Shown: piece by piece, positions 20,477-28,970 of the stretch
Layout of the letters: each line of letters starts with the position of its first letter
Position numbering within the stretch: the stretch's first letter is position 1
From: Melastoma dodecandrum
Taxonomy: Eukaryota; Streptophyta; Magnoliopsida; Myrtales; Melastomataceae
Assembly (NCBI GenBank): GCA_029817715.1
Contig: JARUPY010000441.1
Span: forward strand, 1 to 64,000
Direction of reading: 5' to 3'
Length of the DNA: 64,000 nt
Translations under genes and position numbers: made by a program
Notes under the pieces: model-generated
Told to the model about the DNA's origin: nothing
The model's input: the letters and a program-made list of their open reading frames with translations, nothing else
Databases searched by the model: none

Positions 20477-21208
20477 CTAGACCTGCCGCATCCCGCCGTC
20501 GACGCAGAGTTCCGCGCCCGCGATGTAGCTCGCCTCGTCGCTCAGCAGGAACAGGGTGGCGGCGGCCACCTCCTCGGGGCGCGCCATGCGGCCGAGCGGG
20601 ATCGGCGCGATCAGGGCGGCCCGCCCCGCCTCCGGCACGCGCGCCATCATGGCGGTGTCGGTCGGGCCGGGGGCGACCACGTTCACGCGGATGCCCTGCG
20701 GGGCCAGTTCCGCTGTCCATGTGCGCGCGTAGGAGCGGAGGGCCGCCTTCGTGGCGGCGTAAGTTCCGTAGGGCGTCACCCCCATGACGTCGGCGATCGA
20801 GCCGACCAGCACGACGGACCCACCGCGCCCCATCGCGCCGAGCGCCGCCTGCATCCCGAAGACCGCGCCCCGGACGTTGACCGCGAAGTGGCGGTCGAAA
20901 TGCTCGGGCGTCCCGTCGCGCAGGGTTGCCGGTTCCGAGATGCCCGCGTTGAGGACCAGCGCGTCGATCCGGCCGTGCGTCTCCCGCACCGTCGCCACGA
21001 CGCGGTTCAGATCCTCCTGGAGGGCCGAGTCGGCGACGAGACCCCGAGCACCGCCCCCGACCCTCGCGGCAGCCGCCTCGACCTCGTCGGCGCGCCGCCC
21101 GGTGAAGACGACCGACGCGCCCTCGATCGCCAGCCGTTCGGCGACCGCGAGGCCGATGCCCTTCGCCCCGCCCACCACGAGCGCGATCTTGTCCACCATG
21201 CTGGCCAT
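20477..21208 (-). CDS. short-chain dehydrogenase/reductase
   Basis: 243 residues, typical classical SDR length. GGAKGIG at residues 13-19 is the cofactor-binding loop, NAG at 87-89, catalytic Ser137, Tyr150 and Lys154 (YGTYAATK). GRRAD after strand 2 suggests NADP preference. The C-terminal segment LLSDEASYIAGAELCVDGGM is also classical. Substrate unknown. It is divergent from an HxlR-type regulator (82-base gap with a palindrome at 21241), so it is probably that regulator's target. Cytoplasmic. Confidence 0.85.
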   Translation of the reverse strand: MASMVDKIALVVGGAKGIGLAVAERLAIEGASVVFTGRRADEVEAAAARVGGGARGLVADSALQEDLNRVVATVRETHGRIDALVLNAGISEPATLRDGTPEHFDRHFAVNVRGAVFGMQAALGAMGRGGSVVLVGSIADVMGVTPYGTYAATKAALRSYARTWTAELAPQGIRVNVVAPGPTDTAMMARVPEAGRAALIAPIPLGRMARPEEVAAATLFLLSDEASYIAGAELCVDGGMRQV

Positions 21209-21240
21209 CGCGGCATCCCTTCATCTGCGATCGCCCATGA

Positions 21241-21264
21241 GATACAGATCGTATATCTGCTATC
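21241..21264. promoter_or_regulatory. palindromic operator candidate, SDR/HxlR
   Basis: GATACAGAT, five bases, then ATCTGCTATC: a near-perfect dyad (one extra base) centred between the divergent SDR start (21208) and the HxlR-type regulator start (21291). HxlR-family proteins bind such short dyads as dimers next to their own promoters. Inferred from position and symmetry only. Confidence 0.45.
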
Positions 21265-21290
21265 AAGAACGCACTTAGGTTAGCCTAGAT

Positions 21291-21683
21291 ATGGTCGATG
21301 ATACCGATCTCGATGCCGCGTACGCCTGCGCGCTCGCCGACATGGCGCTGGTCCGCCCGGTGCTGGACAAGATCGCCGACAAGTGGACGATCCTGATCCT
21401 CACGGTACTCTGCCCGCGGCCGTCGCGGTTCAACGCGATCAAGCGGCGGCTCGACGGCATCACGCACAAGGCACTGGCGGACGCGCTGAAGCGGTTGGAG
21501 CGCAATGGTCTGGTGACCCGGACGGTGCTGCCGCCCGCCCCCATCGGCGTCGAGTACGCGATCACCCCGCTGGGCCATTCGCTGCGTCAGCCCTTCGAGG
21601 CGCTCTGCGCGTGGGCTCTCCACAACGGTGCAGCGATCGAGGCGGCCAACCGCGCGCATAACAGCGTCAGAACGAATTCGTGA
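21291..21683 (+). CDS. HxlR-type winged-helix regulator
   Basis: 130 residues. LVRPVLDKIADKWTILILTV, RFNAIKRRLDGITHKALADA and LKRLERNGLVTRTVLPPAPI are the hallmarks of the HxlR family (DUF24): DKW at the first helix, then helix-turn-helix and wing with GVEYAITPLGHSL. The family senses electrophiles, aldehydes or redox state, often through a Cys near the N-terminus; here Cys13 (YACALAD) could do this. Divergent from an SDR gene, the usual arrangement for HxlR regulators and target oxidoreductases. Confidence 0.85.
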   Translation: MVDDTDLDAAYACALADMALVRPVLDKIADKWTILILTVLCPRPSRFNAIKRRLDGITHKALADALKRLERNGLVTRTVLPPAPIGVEYAITPLGHSLRQPFEALCAWALHNGAAIEAANRAHNSVRTNS

Positions 21684-21912
21684 GGAAGCGCGCCGTGTCA
21701 GGCAACGCTTCGAGCTCCACGTTGACGTCAAGGCAGACCTTGAGGAACGCCTGCTTCTGTTCGGAGATACCTCGGATCGAGACACCGGCGAGGTCTGCTG
21801 AAATCGTGTTGCGCTCGCAGCCAGACACTGGAAAGGCGCAGTAGGCCTCGTTGATGGCCCGAGCACCTGCCGTTGTGCGCTGGTCAAGCCGATTGACTGT
21901 GCTCCCGGGCAT
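21667..21912 (-). CDS. hypothetical protein downstream of AraC regulator
   Basis: An unbroken frame from MPGSTVNRLDQRTTAGARAI through NEAYCAFPVSGCERNTISAD to a C-terminus (ALPDTARFLTNSF) with mixed helix/strand character that looks protein-like. It overlaps the AraC gene's end by 29 bases and the HxlR gene's end by 17 bases on the opposite strand. No family recognised; it may be a fragment. Confidence 0.3.
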   Translation of the reverse strand: MPGSTVNRLDQRTTAGARAINEAYCAFPVSGCERNTISADLAGVSIRGISEQKQAFLKVCLDVNVELEALPDTARFLTNSF

Positions 21913-22789
21913 ACGCCGCCGGCGGCAAGCCCACATGGCGGGAAAACGCCACGCTGAACGTGCTCGCGGAGCCGTAACCCACTCGCACGGCCACCTCGGC
22001 GATGCCGCCGCCCTCGCGCCGGAGAAGGTCCTTCGCCAGGGCCATTCGCCAACCGAGGAGATACTCCATCGGCGCGACACCGACTGCGCGCCTGAAGCGC
22101 TCGAAGAATACGGAGCGCGAGAGCCCCGCCTCCTGCGCCAGCCCTGCGACGGTCCAGGCGGCGGTCGGCATCTCGTGCATCCTGCGCAAGGCCACGCTCA
22201 AGCGTTCGTCACCGAGTCCCCGCAGGAGGCCCGGTGACAGCGCGGGGCCGCCCATGGAGCGCAGCGCCTCGATCAGCATGACCTCCAGAAGCCGCTCCAA
22301 GATGAGGTCCCGCGCGGGCCTGCGCTGACGCGCCTCTTCGCCGACGAGGTACATGAGGGAGGCCAGCTTGGTCTCGCCTCGGACATGGACGAGGCTCGGC
22401 AGGAGCGACACCAGCAGGCCTGCGTCGGGCGAGCCGAAGGTGCAGTAGCCTACGAGCATGCGGACGTCCGCCGGGCCGTCCTGCCGCCCGACCCGGAACT
22501 CGCCGGGCCCCACCTCGACCGGCATCGTCTCGGAGCCTTCGATCGGGGGCATGAGGCTCGACATCTCGAACGCGTCCGCAGCCGGGACAAGGAGGAAGTC
22601 CCCCTGCTCCAGGACTACCGGATCGCGGTCCCGGATCGTCAGGCGGCATGAGCCCTCCAGCGCGGCGCAGTAGAACGGACGACCGTGCTCCGCCCGGCGG
22701 ACTCGCCAGGGACCCGAGGCGCTCACGGACTTGGAGAACGCGGCTCTGGGACGGAGCAGGGTGACAACGTCAGCGAGCGGATCGGACAT
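21884..22789 (-). CDS. AraC-type transcriptional regulator (cupin sensor)
   Basis: 301 residues. The N-terminal half matches the AraC_binding cupin seen in regulators of oxidoreductases (PFYCAALEGSCRLTIRDRDP, LEQGDFLLVPAADAFEMSSL). The C-terminal 100 residues hold both helix-turn-helix units (WTVAGLAQEAGLSRSVFFER; GGGIAEVAVRVGYGSASTFS) and the final LPPAAYAREH. Divergent from the SDR at 22885 with a 95-base gap, so that SDR is the probable target. Effector unknown. Intact, no oddities. Confidence 0.85.
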   Translation of the reverse strand: MSDPLADVVTLLRPRAAFSKSVSASGPWRVRRAEHGRPFYCAALEGSCRLTIRDRDPVVLEQGDFLLVPAADAFEMSSLMPPIEGSETMPVEVGPGEFRVGRQDGPADVRMLVGYCTFGSPDAGLLVSLLPSLVHVRGETKLASLMYLVGEEARQRRPARDLILERLLEVMLIEALRSMGGPALSPGLLRGLGDERLSVALRRMHEMPTAAWTVAGLAQEAGLSRSVFFERFRRAVGVAPMEYLLGWRMALAKDLLRREGGGIAEVAVRVGYGSASTFSVAFSRHVGLPPAAYAREHSQSA

Positions 22790-22884
22790 TTCCGGACTTT
22801 CGCTAATGAGATCAGGACGCGCGATTGTAGATCGTCCCGCTGTCCGGATCTATTTATCGCTGGTCACAACCTGATGGAGCCGAC

Positions 22885-23637
22885 ATGCAAACCGTCCTGA
22901 TCACTGGATGCTCGTCCGGGTTCGGTCTTGAGATCGCCCGCCTTTTCCTCGACCGGGGCTGGAACGTGGTAGCCACCATGCGTACGCCGCGCGCGGTGGA
23001 TCTGCCCGCCTGCGACCGCCTGCGCGTCCTCGCGCTCGACGTGACCGATGCGACGAGCATCCGGCAGGCCATCGAGGCGGCGGGACCTATCGACGTCCTG
23101 GTCAACAACGCCGGCATCGGCTGGTTGAACGCGTTGGAGGGCACGCCGATGGCGACGGCGCGCGAAATCTTCGAGACCAACACGATCGGCCCCATGGCCG
23201 TGACCCAGGCCGTCCTGCCGCAGTTCCGCGAACGCCGGGCCGGTGTCATCGTCAATGTCTCGTCCACCGTCACGCAAAAGCCGCTGCCCCTGCTGTCGGT
23301 CTATACGGCCAGCAAGGCGGCGGTGAACGCCTTCACCGAGTCGCTGGCACTGGAGTTGAAGTCGTTCAGCGTGCGGGTGCGCCTAGTCATCCCCGGGCGG
23401 GCGCCTGAAACCGCGTTTGGCCAAACCGCACGGGCTCGCATGACGGCGGGCTTCCCCGAACCCTACGCCGGCCTGGTGCAGGAGGTGTTCGCGGCTTGGC
23501 AGCAGCAGCCCCCGGACGAGGTGACGCGTTCCGTCGACGTGGCCGAGGCCGTCTGGCGCGCGGCGACCGACCCGGCCTGCCCGATGCGCCTGCCTGCCGG
23601 CGCCGACGCCGTGGCGCTGGCCGGCCAGGGCGCCTGA
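22885..23637 (+). CDS. short-chain dehydrogenase/reductase
   Basis: 250 residues: TGCSSGFG at 7-14 (NAD(P) loop), NNAGIG at 74-79, Ser126-127, Tyr140 and Lys144 (YTASK). ATMRTP after strand 2 suggests NADPH. The sequence type (SSGFG plus a long C-terminal extension with PDEVTRSVDVAEAVWRAATD) resembles SDRs often controlled by AraC-type regulators, and such a regulator is divergent here. Substrate unknown; cytoplasmic. Converges with the NAD(P)H-binding protein at 23673. Confidence 0.85.
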   Translation: MQTVLITGCSSGFGLEIARLFLDRGWNVVATMRTPRAVDLPACDRLRVLALDVTDATSIRQAIEAAGPIDVLVNNAGIGWLNALEGTPMATAREIFETNTIGPMAVTQAVLPQFRERRAGVIVNVSSTVTQKPLPLLSVYTASKAAVNAFTESLALELKSFSVRVRLVIPGRAPETAFGQTARARMTAGFPEPYAGLVQEVFAAWQQQPPDEVTRSVDVAEAVWRAATDPACPMRLPAGADAVALAGQGA

Positions 23638-23672
23638 CCGGCACTTCCCGACCCACCGGGATGGGCCGGCGC

Positions 23673-24329
23673 TCACCACGTGATCAGGGGCGACCGGCCG
23701 ATCCAGGCGTCGGTCTCGACTTGGTCGAGAACGAAGCGTGCGACGTCTTCCCGGGCGACGGACCCGCCATGGAAGCCGGCGAGGTCGACGAGCGCGCGGA
23801 CCGCGCCGCGGCCGGGCTTGTTGCTCAGGACGGTGGGACGGACGAGGACCCAGTCGAGGCCGCTCTGCCTCACGATGTCCTCCTGGCGGTCCTTGTCGAC
23901 GTAGACATGGCGCAGGAGCAGCGGGAGGATCAGCTTGTCGAAGGCGAAGCCGCCATGCCCCCGGCTGTCGCCGGCGCCGATCCCGGTGACCGCGACCAAG
24001 CGCGCGACGCCTTCGTCCCTCATGGCGCCGACCAGGGTCCGGGTGACCTCGGACAGGAGCGTCACCTCCCTGTACGGGCTTGCCGGCGTGCCGAGCGCGC
24101 TCACCACCGCGTCCCGCCCCCTCAGCGCCTCGCGCAGCACCTTCGGGTTACGGGCGTCGCCCACCGCCAGCTTGGCGCCGGGAAGGCTTTTCGCCTTCCC
24201 GGGCGAGCGCACCAGCGCCGTCACGTCGTAGCCGCGCGCCAGGCTTTCGGCGACGATGAGCCTGCCTGTCCCGCCGGTGGCGCCAAGGACCAGGATCTTC
24301 GGTCGGGGTTCGCTCGATACGGTTTGCAT
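23673..24329 (-). CDS. NAD(P)H-binding atypical SDR (NmrA/flavin-reductase-like)
   Basis: 218 residues: KILVLGATGGTGRLIVAESL carries the GATGGTG dinucleotide loop; GRDAVVSALGTP and ARLVAVTGIGAGDSRGHGG follow, with WVLVRPTVLSNKPG near the end. This is the atypical SDR5 pattern seen in anti-oxidant and NADP-sensing proteins. There is no classical YxxxK. It starts at 24329 with a divergent gap to 24425 containing GTACG-N7-CGTAC (about 24400). Function unassigned; possible redox sensor or quinone-type reductase. Confidence 0.8.
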   Translation of the reverse strand: MQTVSSEPRPKILVLGATGGTGRLIVAESLARGYDVTALVRSPGKAKSLPGAKLAVGDARNPKVLREALRGRDAVVSALGTPASPYREVTLLSEVTRTLVGAMRDEGVARLVAVTGIGAGDSRGHGGFAFDKLILPLLLRHVYVDKDRQEDIVRQSGLDWVLVRPTVLSNKPGRGAVRALVDLAGFHGGSVAREDVARFVLDQVETDAWIGRSPLITW

Positions 24330-24557
24330 GGCTGCCTCCGGGAAGCTGGCTGCTTTCTCACGTGGCCAAAGTTAGCGATCCGCGGATGGGCGAATAGTCG
24401 TACGATATAGACGTACCGTTCCACATGCGAGACGGCTGGCGCACTTTGGCTGCCAACCTCGAAAAGCTTCGCGCGCTGGTAAGGGAGCACGAGCCGCTGA
24501 TCGAGGACGCCCGCCGCACCTTCGATGACGCGCAGGCTTCGGGGCGCCGGCCCGTAC

Positions 24558-25448
24558 TCACGTGCCGATGTAAGACGCCAACTCGTCGGGCGTGCCCTGC
24601 GGGAACGCCTGCTTCAGGTGGTCGAGGAAGGCCGAGACGCGGGCGCTGAGGAGCCGGCGGGACGGGTAGAGCGTCCAAAGTGCGATCTCTGGCCCCTCGA
24701 CGTCGCCCCATTGGACCAGCCTGCCCGCGGCAATGTCGTGGCTCACGAGCGAGACGGGCAGGCAGGCCGCCCCGACGCCGGCCCGGACCGCGTCGCGCAC
24801 CATGATCATCGACGACAGCCTGAGGACGGGCTCGAACGGGATGCGCGGTCTCCCGTCCGGCACCTTCACCTTCCAGGCATCTCCACCGCCCGAACCGCGC
24901 ACCACCGCCGGAACCGGCCGGTTGCCCTGTGGCTGCCCGAGGGCTGGACTGGCCACGACGACCAGCCTGTCGCGCAGGAAGACGCGGCCGACCAGGCTTT
25001 CGTCCGTCTCCGGGTTTACCCGGATCACGAGGTCGAAGCCTTCCTCGATCATGTCGACTGCCCGGTCCTCCGTCGTGACCTCCAGCCGGACCTCCGGGTG
25101 CTTCACGGCGAACTCGGCCGCGAGCTTCCCCATGGCCACCTGTGAGAACAGGAGCGGCGCGCTCACCCGCAGCCGGCCGCGCGGATTCGCGCCGCCCGAG
25201 GCGATGGCCGCCGCGGTCTCGTCGAGCTCGGCCAGCAGCATCCCCGTCCGTTCGTGGAGGGCCCGCCCCTCCTCGGTGAGCGTCAGCGTGCGGGCGCCGC
25301 GTTCGAACAGGCGGAGTGCAAGCGCGCCCTCCAGCTCCGAGACCCGGCGCGACAGCGTCGCCTTCGGGCGTCCGGCCGCCCGAGCGGCGCGCCCGACCCC
25401 GCCATGGCGGGCGACGAGCGTGAAGTCGGCGAGGGCGAGCAGGTCCAT
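24558..25448 (-). CDS. LysR-type regulator
   Basis: From the ATG at 25448: MDLLALADFTLVARHGGVGR, then RAAGRPKATLSRRVSELEGA (helix-turn-helix), RLFERGARTLTLTEEGRALH and a substrate-binding domain with RLRVSAPLLFSQVAMGKLAA. 296 residues, normal for the family. The open frame extends 29 codons upstream but this ATG opens the canonical N-terminus. It is divergent from the NmrA-type gene at 25550; a GATA-N7-TATC dyad lies at 25476-25490. Probably regulates that neighbour, in response to an unknown small molecule. Confidence 0.85.
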   Translation of the reverse strand: MDLLALADFTLVARHGGVGRAARAAGRPKATLSRRVSELEGALALRLFERGARTLTLTEEGRALHERTGMLLAELDETAAAIASGGANPRGRLRVSAPLLFSQVAMGKLAAEFAVKHPEVRLEVTTEDRAVDMIEEGFDLVIRVNPETDESLVGRVFLRDRLVVVASPALGQPQGNRPVPAVVRGSGGGDAWKVKVPDGRPRIPFEPVLRLSSMIMVRDAVRAGVGAACLPVSLVSHDIAAGRLVQWGDVEGPEIALWTLYPSRRLLSARVSAFLDHLKQAFPQGTPDELASYIGT

Positions 25449-25475
25449 CGTTCCACCAGCGAGACGGAGAGTCCA

Positions 25476-25490
25476 GATATAGCGTCTATC
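25476..25490. promoter_or_regulatory. LysR box candidate
   Basis: GATATAGCGTCTATC is a 15-base dyad (GATA-N7-TATC) that contains the T-N11-A core of LysR-type binding sites. It lies 28 bases upstream of the LysR start and 60 bases upstream of the divergent NmrA-type gene, where an LTTR recognition site is expected. Confidence 0.5.
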
Positions 25491-25549
25491 GGTAAAAACG
25501 TGGATCGCTAATTTCCGGCCTGTCAGCAGCAGCAACCCGGAGAAACTCC

Positions 25550-26416
25550 ATGACCATCCTCGTCACCGGCGCCACCGGCACCATCGGCCGCCATGTCGTC
25601 GACAATCTCGCGAAGCGCGCTGCCGACGTCCGCGCCCTCGTCCGCGATCCGGCCAAAGCGGGACTTCCGGCTGGCGTGGCCCTGGCGCAGGGCGACCTGC
25701 TCGACATCGACGCGCTGCGCGCCGCCTTCCAGGGCGTCTCAACGCTGTTCCTGCTGAATGCCGTGGTGCCCGACGAGTTCACCCAGGCGCTGCTGACGCT
25801 GGGCGTCGCCCGCGAAGCCGGTGTCAAACGCGTGGTCTACCTCTCGGTCATTCACAGCGACGTCTACGTGAACGTGCCGCACTTCGCGGTCAAGCATGGC
25901 GCCGAGCGGATGCTGGAGGCGATGGACTTCGGCGCCACCATCCTGCGCCCGACCTACTTCATGAGCAACGAGATGACGGTCAAGGACGTCGTCCTGCAGC
26001 ACGGCGTCTACCCCATGCCCATCGGCGCCAGGGGTTTGGCCATGGTCGACGCGCGCGACCTTGGCGAGGTCGCCGCCCTCGAACTCATCCGCCAGGAGCG
26101 GGCCGACGGGCCGTTCCCCCTGGACCGGATCAACGTCGTCGGGCCCGAGACGCTGACGGGCGAGGGCGTGGCCGCGATCTGGTCGGAGGTGCTGGGCCGC
26201 CCCGTCGCCTATGGCGGGGACGACACCGCCGGGTTCGAGCGGAACCTCCGGCAGTTCATGCCGCGCTGGACCGCCTACGAGATGCGGCTGATGGCGGAGC
26301 GCTACGTCAGCGACGGCATGATCCCGGGGGACGGCGACGTCGGGCGCCTGACCTCGCTCCTGGGCCGCCCGCTGCGCACCTACCGCGCGCTCGCCGCCGA
26401 GATCGCGACCGCCTGA
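25550..26416 (+). CDS. NAD(P)H-binding atypical SDR (NmrA-like)
   Basis: 288 residues: MTILVTGATGTIGRHVVDNL shows the GATGTIG loop; VRALVRDPAKAGLPAGVALA and YLSVIHSDVYVNVPHFAVKH follow, with LRPTYFMSNEMTVKDVVLQH. This is the NmrA/QOR2-like group, which binds NAD(P) and often acts as quinone reductase or redox sensor. Divergent from a LysR regulator; followed after 41 bases by the AtaL-like gene, with which it may be co-transcribed. Intact. Confidence 0.85.
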   Translation: MTILVTGATGTIGRHVVDNLAKRAADVRALVRDPAKAGLPAGVALAQGDLLDIDALRAAFQGVSTLFLLNAVVPDEFTQALLTLGVAREAGVKRVVYLSVIHSDVYVNVPHFAVKHGAERMLEAMDFGATILRPTYFMSNEMTVKDVVLQHGVYPMPIGARGLAMVDARDLGEVAALELIRQERADGPFPLDRINVVGPETLTGEGVAAIWSEVLGRPVAYGGDDTAGFERNLRQFMPRWTAYEMRLMAERYVSDGMIPGDGDVGRLTSLLGRPLRTYRALAAEIATA

Positions 26417-26457
26417 CGCCCAAGCGTCACTCAACCTCCATCAGAAGGCCCATCGTC

Positions 26458-26931
26458 ATGATCTACTCGACCGCAACCGTCCCGGTGAACCCGGACGGGG
26501 AGGCTCCCCTGACCCGCACGCAGGCCTGGGCGGGCCTCGTCCTCAAGGCCCGCGACGCTCGTCTGTTCCTGCCGCCGGGGCTCTGCAGTCGGTGCGACGT
26601 CGTGGAGGAAAGTGCCACCCACCTCGTGCGCGAGGCCACCATCGGGGGTGTCGACCTGCGCGAGATCATCGCCTTCGAGCCCGGGGCCAAGGTGACCTTC
26701 TTCCAGGCCACCGGCCCGCGGGAAGGGGCCATCGTCAACGAGCTGTTCGAGGACGAGGAGGGCGCGCTGCAGCTTCAGTTCTACTGCTATCTCGGCCTGC
26801 GCGGGAAGGAACCGGGCGGCCCCGAGGAGCAGGCTGAGCAGGCGCAGTTCGACAGCGACAAGGGCTACAAGGCCGCGCTGCTGTCGACGCTGAAGCGTAC
26901 CCGCGAGCTGCTCGCCGAGGGCGCGCTTTAA
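26458..26931 (+). CDS. AtaL-like (DUF1857) SRPBCC-fold protein
   Basis: 157 residues: MIYSTATVPVNPDGEAPLTR, TQAWAGLVLKARDARLFLPP and SRCDVVEESATHLVREATIG, ending in a helix (FDSDKGYKAALLSTLKRTRE). This pattern matches the DUF1857/AtaL family, predicted to have a START/SRPBCC ligand-binding fold. Family members are found in fungal secondary-metabolite clusters and many bacteria; the reaction is unknown. Downstream of an NmrA-type SDR, probably in one transcript. Confidence 0.7.
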   Translation: MIYSTATVPVNPDGEAPLTRTQAWAGLVLKARDARLFLPPGLCSRCDVVEESATHLVREATIGGVDLREIIAFEPGAKVTFFQATGPREGAIVNELFEDEEGALQLQFYCYLGLRGKEPGGPEEQAEQAQFDSDKGYKAALLSTLKRTRELLAEGAL

Positions 26932-26980
26932 GGTCGCCGAGGCGGGGCCGCCAAGTGCTTGGGGCGGATACCGGCCGGCC

Positions 26981-27745
26981 TCAGTCGGTTGCCGACCGGT
27001 AGGACCGCAGTTCGTCGATGATGGAGCGGCGAGACGGACGCCAACCGAGTTCGCGCTCCGCCTTCTCCCCGGAGATGACCTGATCGCACGCTATGGCGTC
27101 GGCGAACGCCCAAAGCACCGAACGCGCGTCTTCGAGCATCCATGCTTCCACCCGCCCCCCGGCACCAGCCGCCTCGCTTGCCGCTCGCGCGATTTCGATG
27201 AGGGTGGTCGCCGCTCCGTGGACGCCGTTGAAGACCGAACCTGCCGGTGCCCGTTCGAGCGCGAGCGCGTAGAGGTCGGCGAGGTCGTCGGAGTGCACCG
27301 TCGTCCAGCGGTTCCGTCCGTCGCCGACGTAGCGCGCCACGCCGTGCTCCGCAGCCGCGCAGACCATCATCATCGCGGTGCCACCCCGGTTGCCGTAGAC
27401 CCAACCCGGCCGGACCACGACCGGGTGGATCCCGTCGCCTGCCGTGTCGAGGATCTCCCGTTCGAGGGCTTCGCGGAAGCGGACGATTTCGAGCGCCCTC
27501 AGCGGACTGCCCTCGGTCGCGGGTGTGTCGCCGGTCGGTCCGTAGACCAGGCAGCCACTCGTATAGATGAACCGCTTGGACGTTCCGCGGAGCTCGCCGA
27601 TGATCGCGAACGCCGCCGTCTCGTCGTAAGCTGCCGTGTTTGCGTCGCCCGGCGAGGCGGCATGGACGACCGCATCACTGCCTCGCCAGCCAGCCCGCAA
27701 GTGGAGGTTCCCAGCTTCTGCAAAGGGTGGGTGCTCCCGCTCCAT
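26981..27745 (-). pseudogene. NAD-dependent epimerase/dehydratase, N-terminally truncated
   Basis: The visible protein begins MEREHPPFAEAGNLHLRAGW and has SDAVVHAASPGDANTAAYDE, TSKRFIYTSGCLVYGPTGDT and HPVVVRPGWVYGNRGG, as in extended SDRs. The first roughly 60 residues, with the GxxGxxG cofactor loop, are missing. The gap falls exactly where the aldo/keto reductase gene ends (18 bases away), suggesting a deletion that joined the two. Without the nucleotide-binding loop it is unlikely to be active. The frame continues upstream as a non-coding shadow of the reductase. Confidence 0.65.
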
Positions 27746-27762
27746 CCGGAATGGCGGGGACG

Positions 27763-28875
27763 TCAGGACGCCGGAGAGCCCCGCCAAGCCTCGACCGCCT
27801 GCCCCCCGAAGATGGTCGGCAGCGGCAGATCGAAGATGAAGTAGGGGTTGAGGCTCGGCGGCCGCCCCGCCGCGTCCAGGCGGCCCTGCTGCTCGGGGGA
27901 CAGTTTGATGTCGAGGGCGGCGATGTTCTGTTCGAGCTGCTCCGGACGGCTCGCGCCGATGAGGACCGATGAAACCCCGGGACGCCGTGCGACCCACGAC
28001 AGCGCCACCTGCGCCATGGGGCGCCCGACCTCCTCCGCGACCGCCCGCAACACGTCCACGGCCGCGAAGTTGGCCTCCGTGAACAGCATGCCGCCGAACG
28101 GGTTGTCGCCGTTCAGCCGCCCGTCGCTGCCGCCCTGGGTCGCCGCGCCGGCCCGGTCCGGGAGCGACCCCCCCGGTCCCGCCTCCGCGAGCTTCTCGCG
28201 CCCGTACTTGCCCGTCAGCAGGCCCGCCGCCAGCGGGCTCCACGGCACCAAGCCCATACCGAGGGCTTGGCCCGCGGGGATGACATCGAGTTCCACGCCC
28301 CGGTCGACGAGGGAGTAGGCGTATTGCAGCCCGACCGGCTCCGGCAGGCCATGCGCCCGGGCCAGGGTCGCGATCTGCGCCGCATACCACGCCGGGGCGT
28401 TCGAGAAGCCGTAGTAGAGGATGTCCCCGCGGGCGACGGCATCGGTCAGGGCGCGCAGTACCTCCTCGGGCGGGGTCGTCCGGTCCCAGACATGGGTCCA
28501 GTACAGGTCGATCCAGTCGGTGCGCAGGCGCCGGAGCGAGCCCTCCAGACCGGCGCGGATGTTGCGGACGCTGTTGCCGCCCGCGAGCGGCGTGCCCTGT
28601 GCCCGTGAGAAGCCGGACTTCGTCGCGATGACCAGCCGGTCGCGGAGCCCGCGTTCCGCGACCATCGCGCCGAGCATCGCCTCGCTCTCGCCGCCGGAAT
28701 AGACGTCCGCCGTGTCGACGAAGTTGCCGCCGGCCGCGACATAGCGGTCGAGGATCGCGCCCGCAGCGGTCGCGTCGCAGCCCCAACGGCCCGCGCCGAA
28801 GGTCATGGTCCCGAGCGCCAGGGGACTTACCGCCAAGCCCGAGCGGCCCAGGGTCCGATACTGCGTCACGTCCAT
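27763..28875 (-). CDS. aldo/keto reductase
   Basis: 370 residues: MDVTQYRTLGRSGLAVSPLA, LGTMTFGAGRWG, GGNFVDTADVYSGGESEAML (catalytic Asp and Tyr), LVIATKSGF (Lys), IDLYWTHVWDRTTPPEEVLR (His) and the NADPH-binding end SSVLIGASRPEQLEQN. Reduces aldehydes or ketones with NADPH; the substrate is unknown. The tail PYFIFDLPLPTIFGGQAVEA recurs as a remnant at 37074. Divergent from the LysR gene at 28971, which probably controls it. Confidence 0.9.
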   Translation of the reverse strand: MDVTQYRTLGRSGLAVSPLALGTMTFGAGRWGCDATAAGAILDRYVAAGGNFVDTADVYSGGESEAMLGAMVAERGLRDRLVIATKSGFSRAQGTPLAGGNSVRNIRAGLEGSLRRLRTDWIDLYWTHVWDRTTPPEEVLRALTDAVARGDILYYGFSNAPAWYAAQIATLARAHGLPEPVGLQYAYSLVDRGVELDVIPAGQALGMGLVPWSPLAAGLLTGKYGREKLAEAGPGGSLPDRAGAATQGGSDGRLNGDNPFGGMLFTEANFAAVDVLRAVAEEVGRPMAQVALSWVARRPGVSSVLIGASRPEQLEQNIAALDIKLSPEQQGRLDAAGRPPSLNPYFIFDLPLPTIFGGQAVEAWRGSPAS

Positions 28876-28905
28876 CGTCGCGCCTCTCTGTTGAAGCGCG
28901 AGAGG

Positions 28906-28930
28906 TAATCCGCGACCGGCGCCGCGATTA
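28906..28930. promoter_or_regulatory. LysR-site candidate, reductase/LysR
   Basis: TAATCCGCG at 28906-28914 and CGCGATTA at 28923-28930 form an imperfect dyad (one extra C) of TAATC-N15-GATTA form, midway between the divergent reductase start (28875) and LysR start (28971). The size and symmetry suit an LTTR recognition site. Confidence 0.4.
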
Positions 28931-28970
28931 GCCGCTATGTTCGGTATGGGCTTGTGAGCTTGACTCAGGA

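Noticed and set aside
24425..24649. Possible small plus-strand gene starting MRDGWRTLAANLEKLRALVR
   Set aside because: Helical start looks plausible, but it runs into the 3' end of the intact LysR gene on the other strand and has no independent support.
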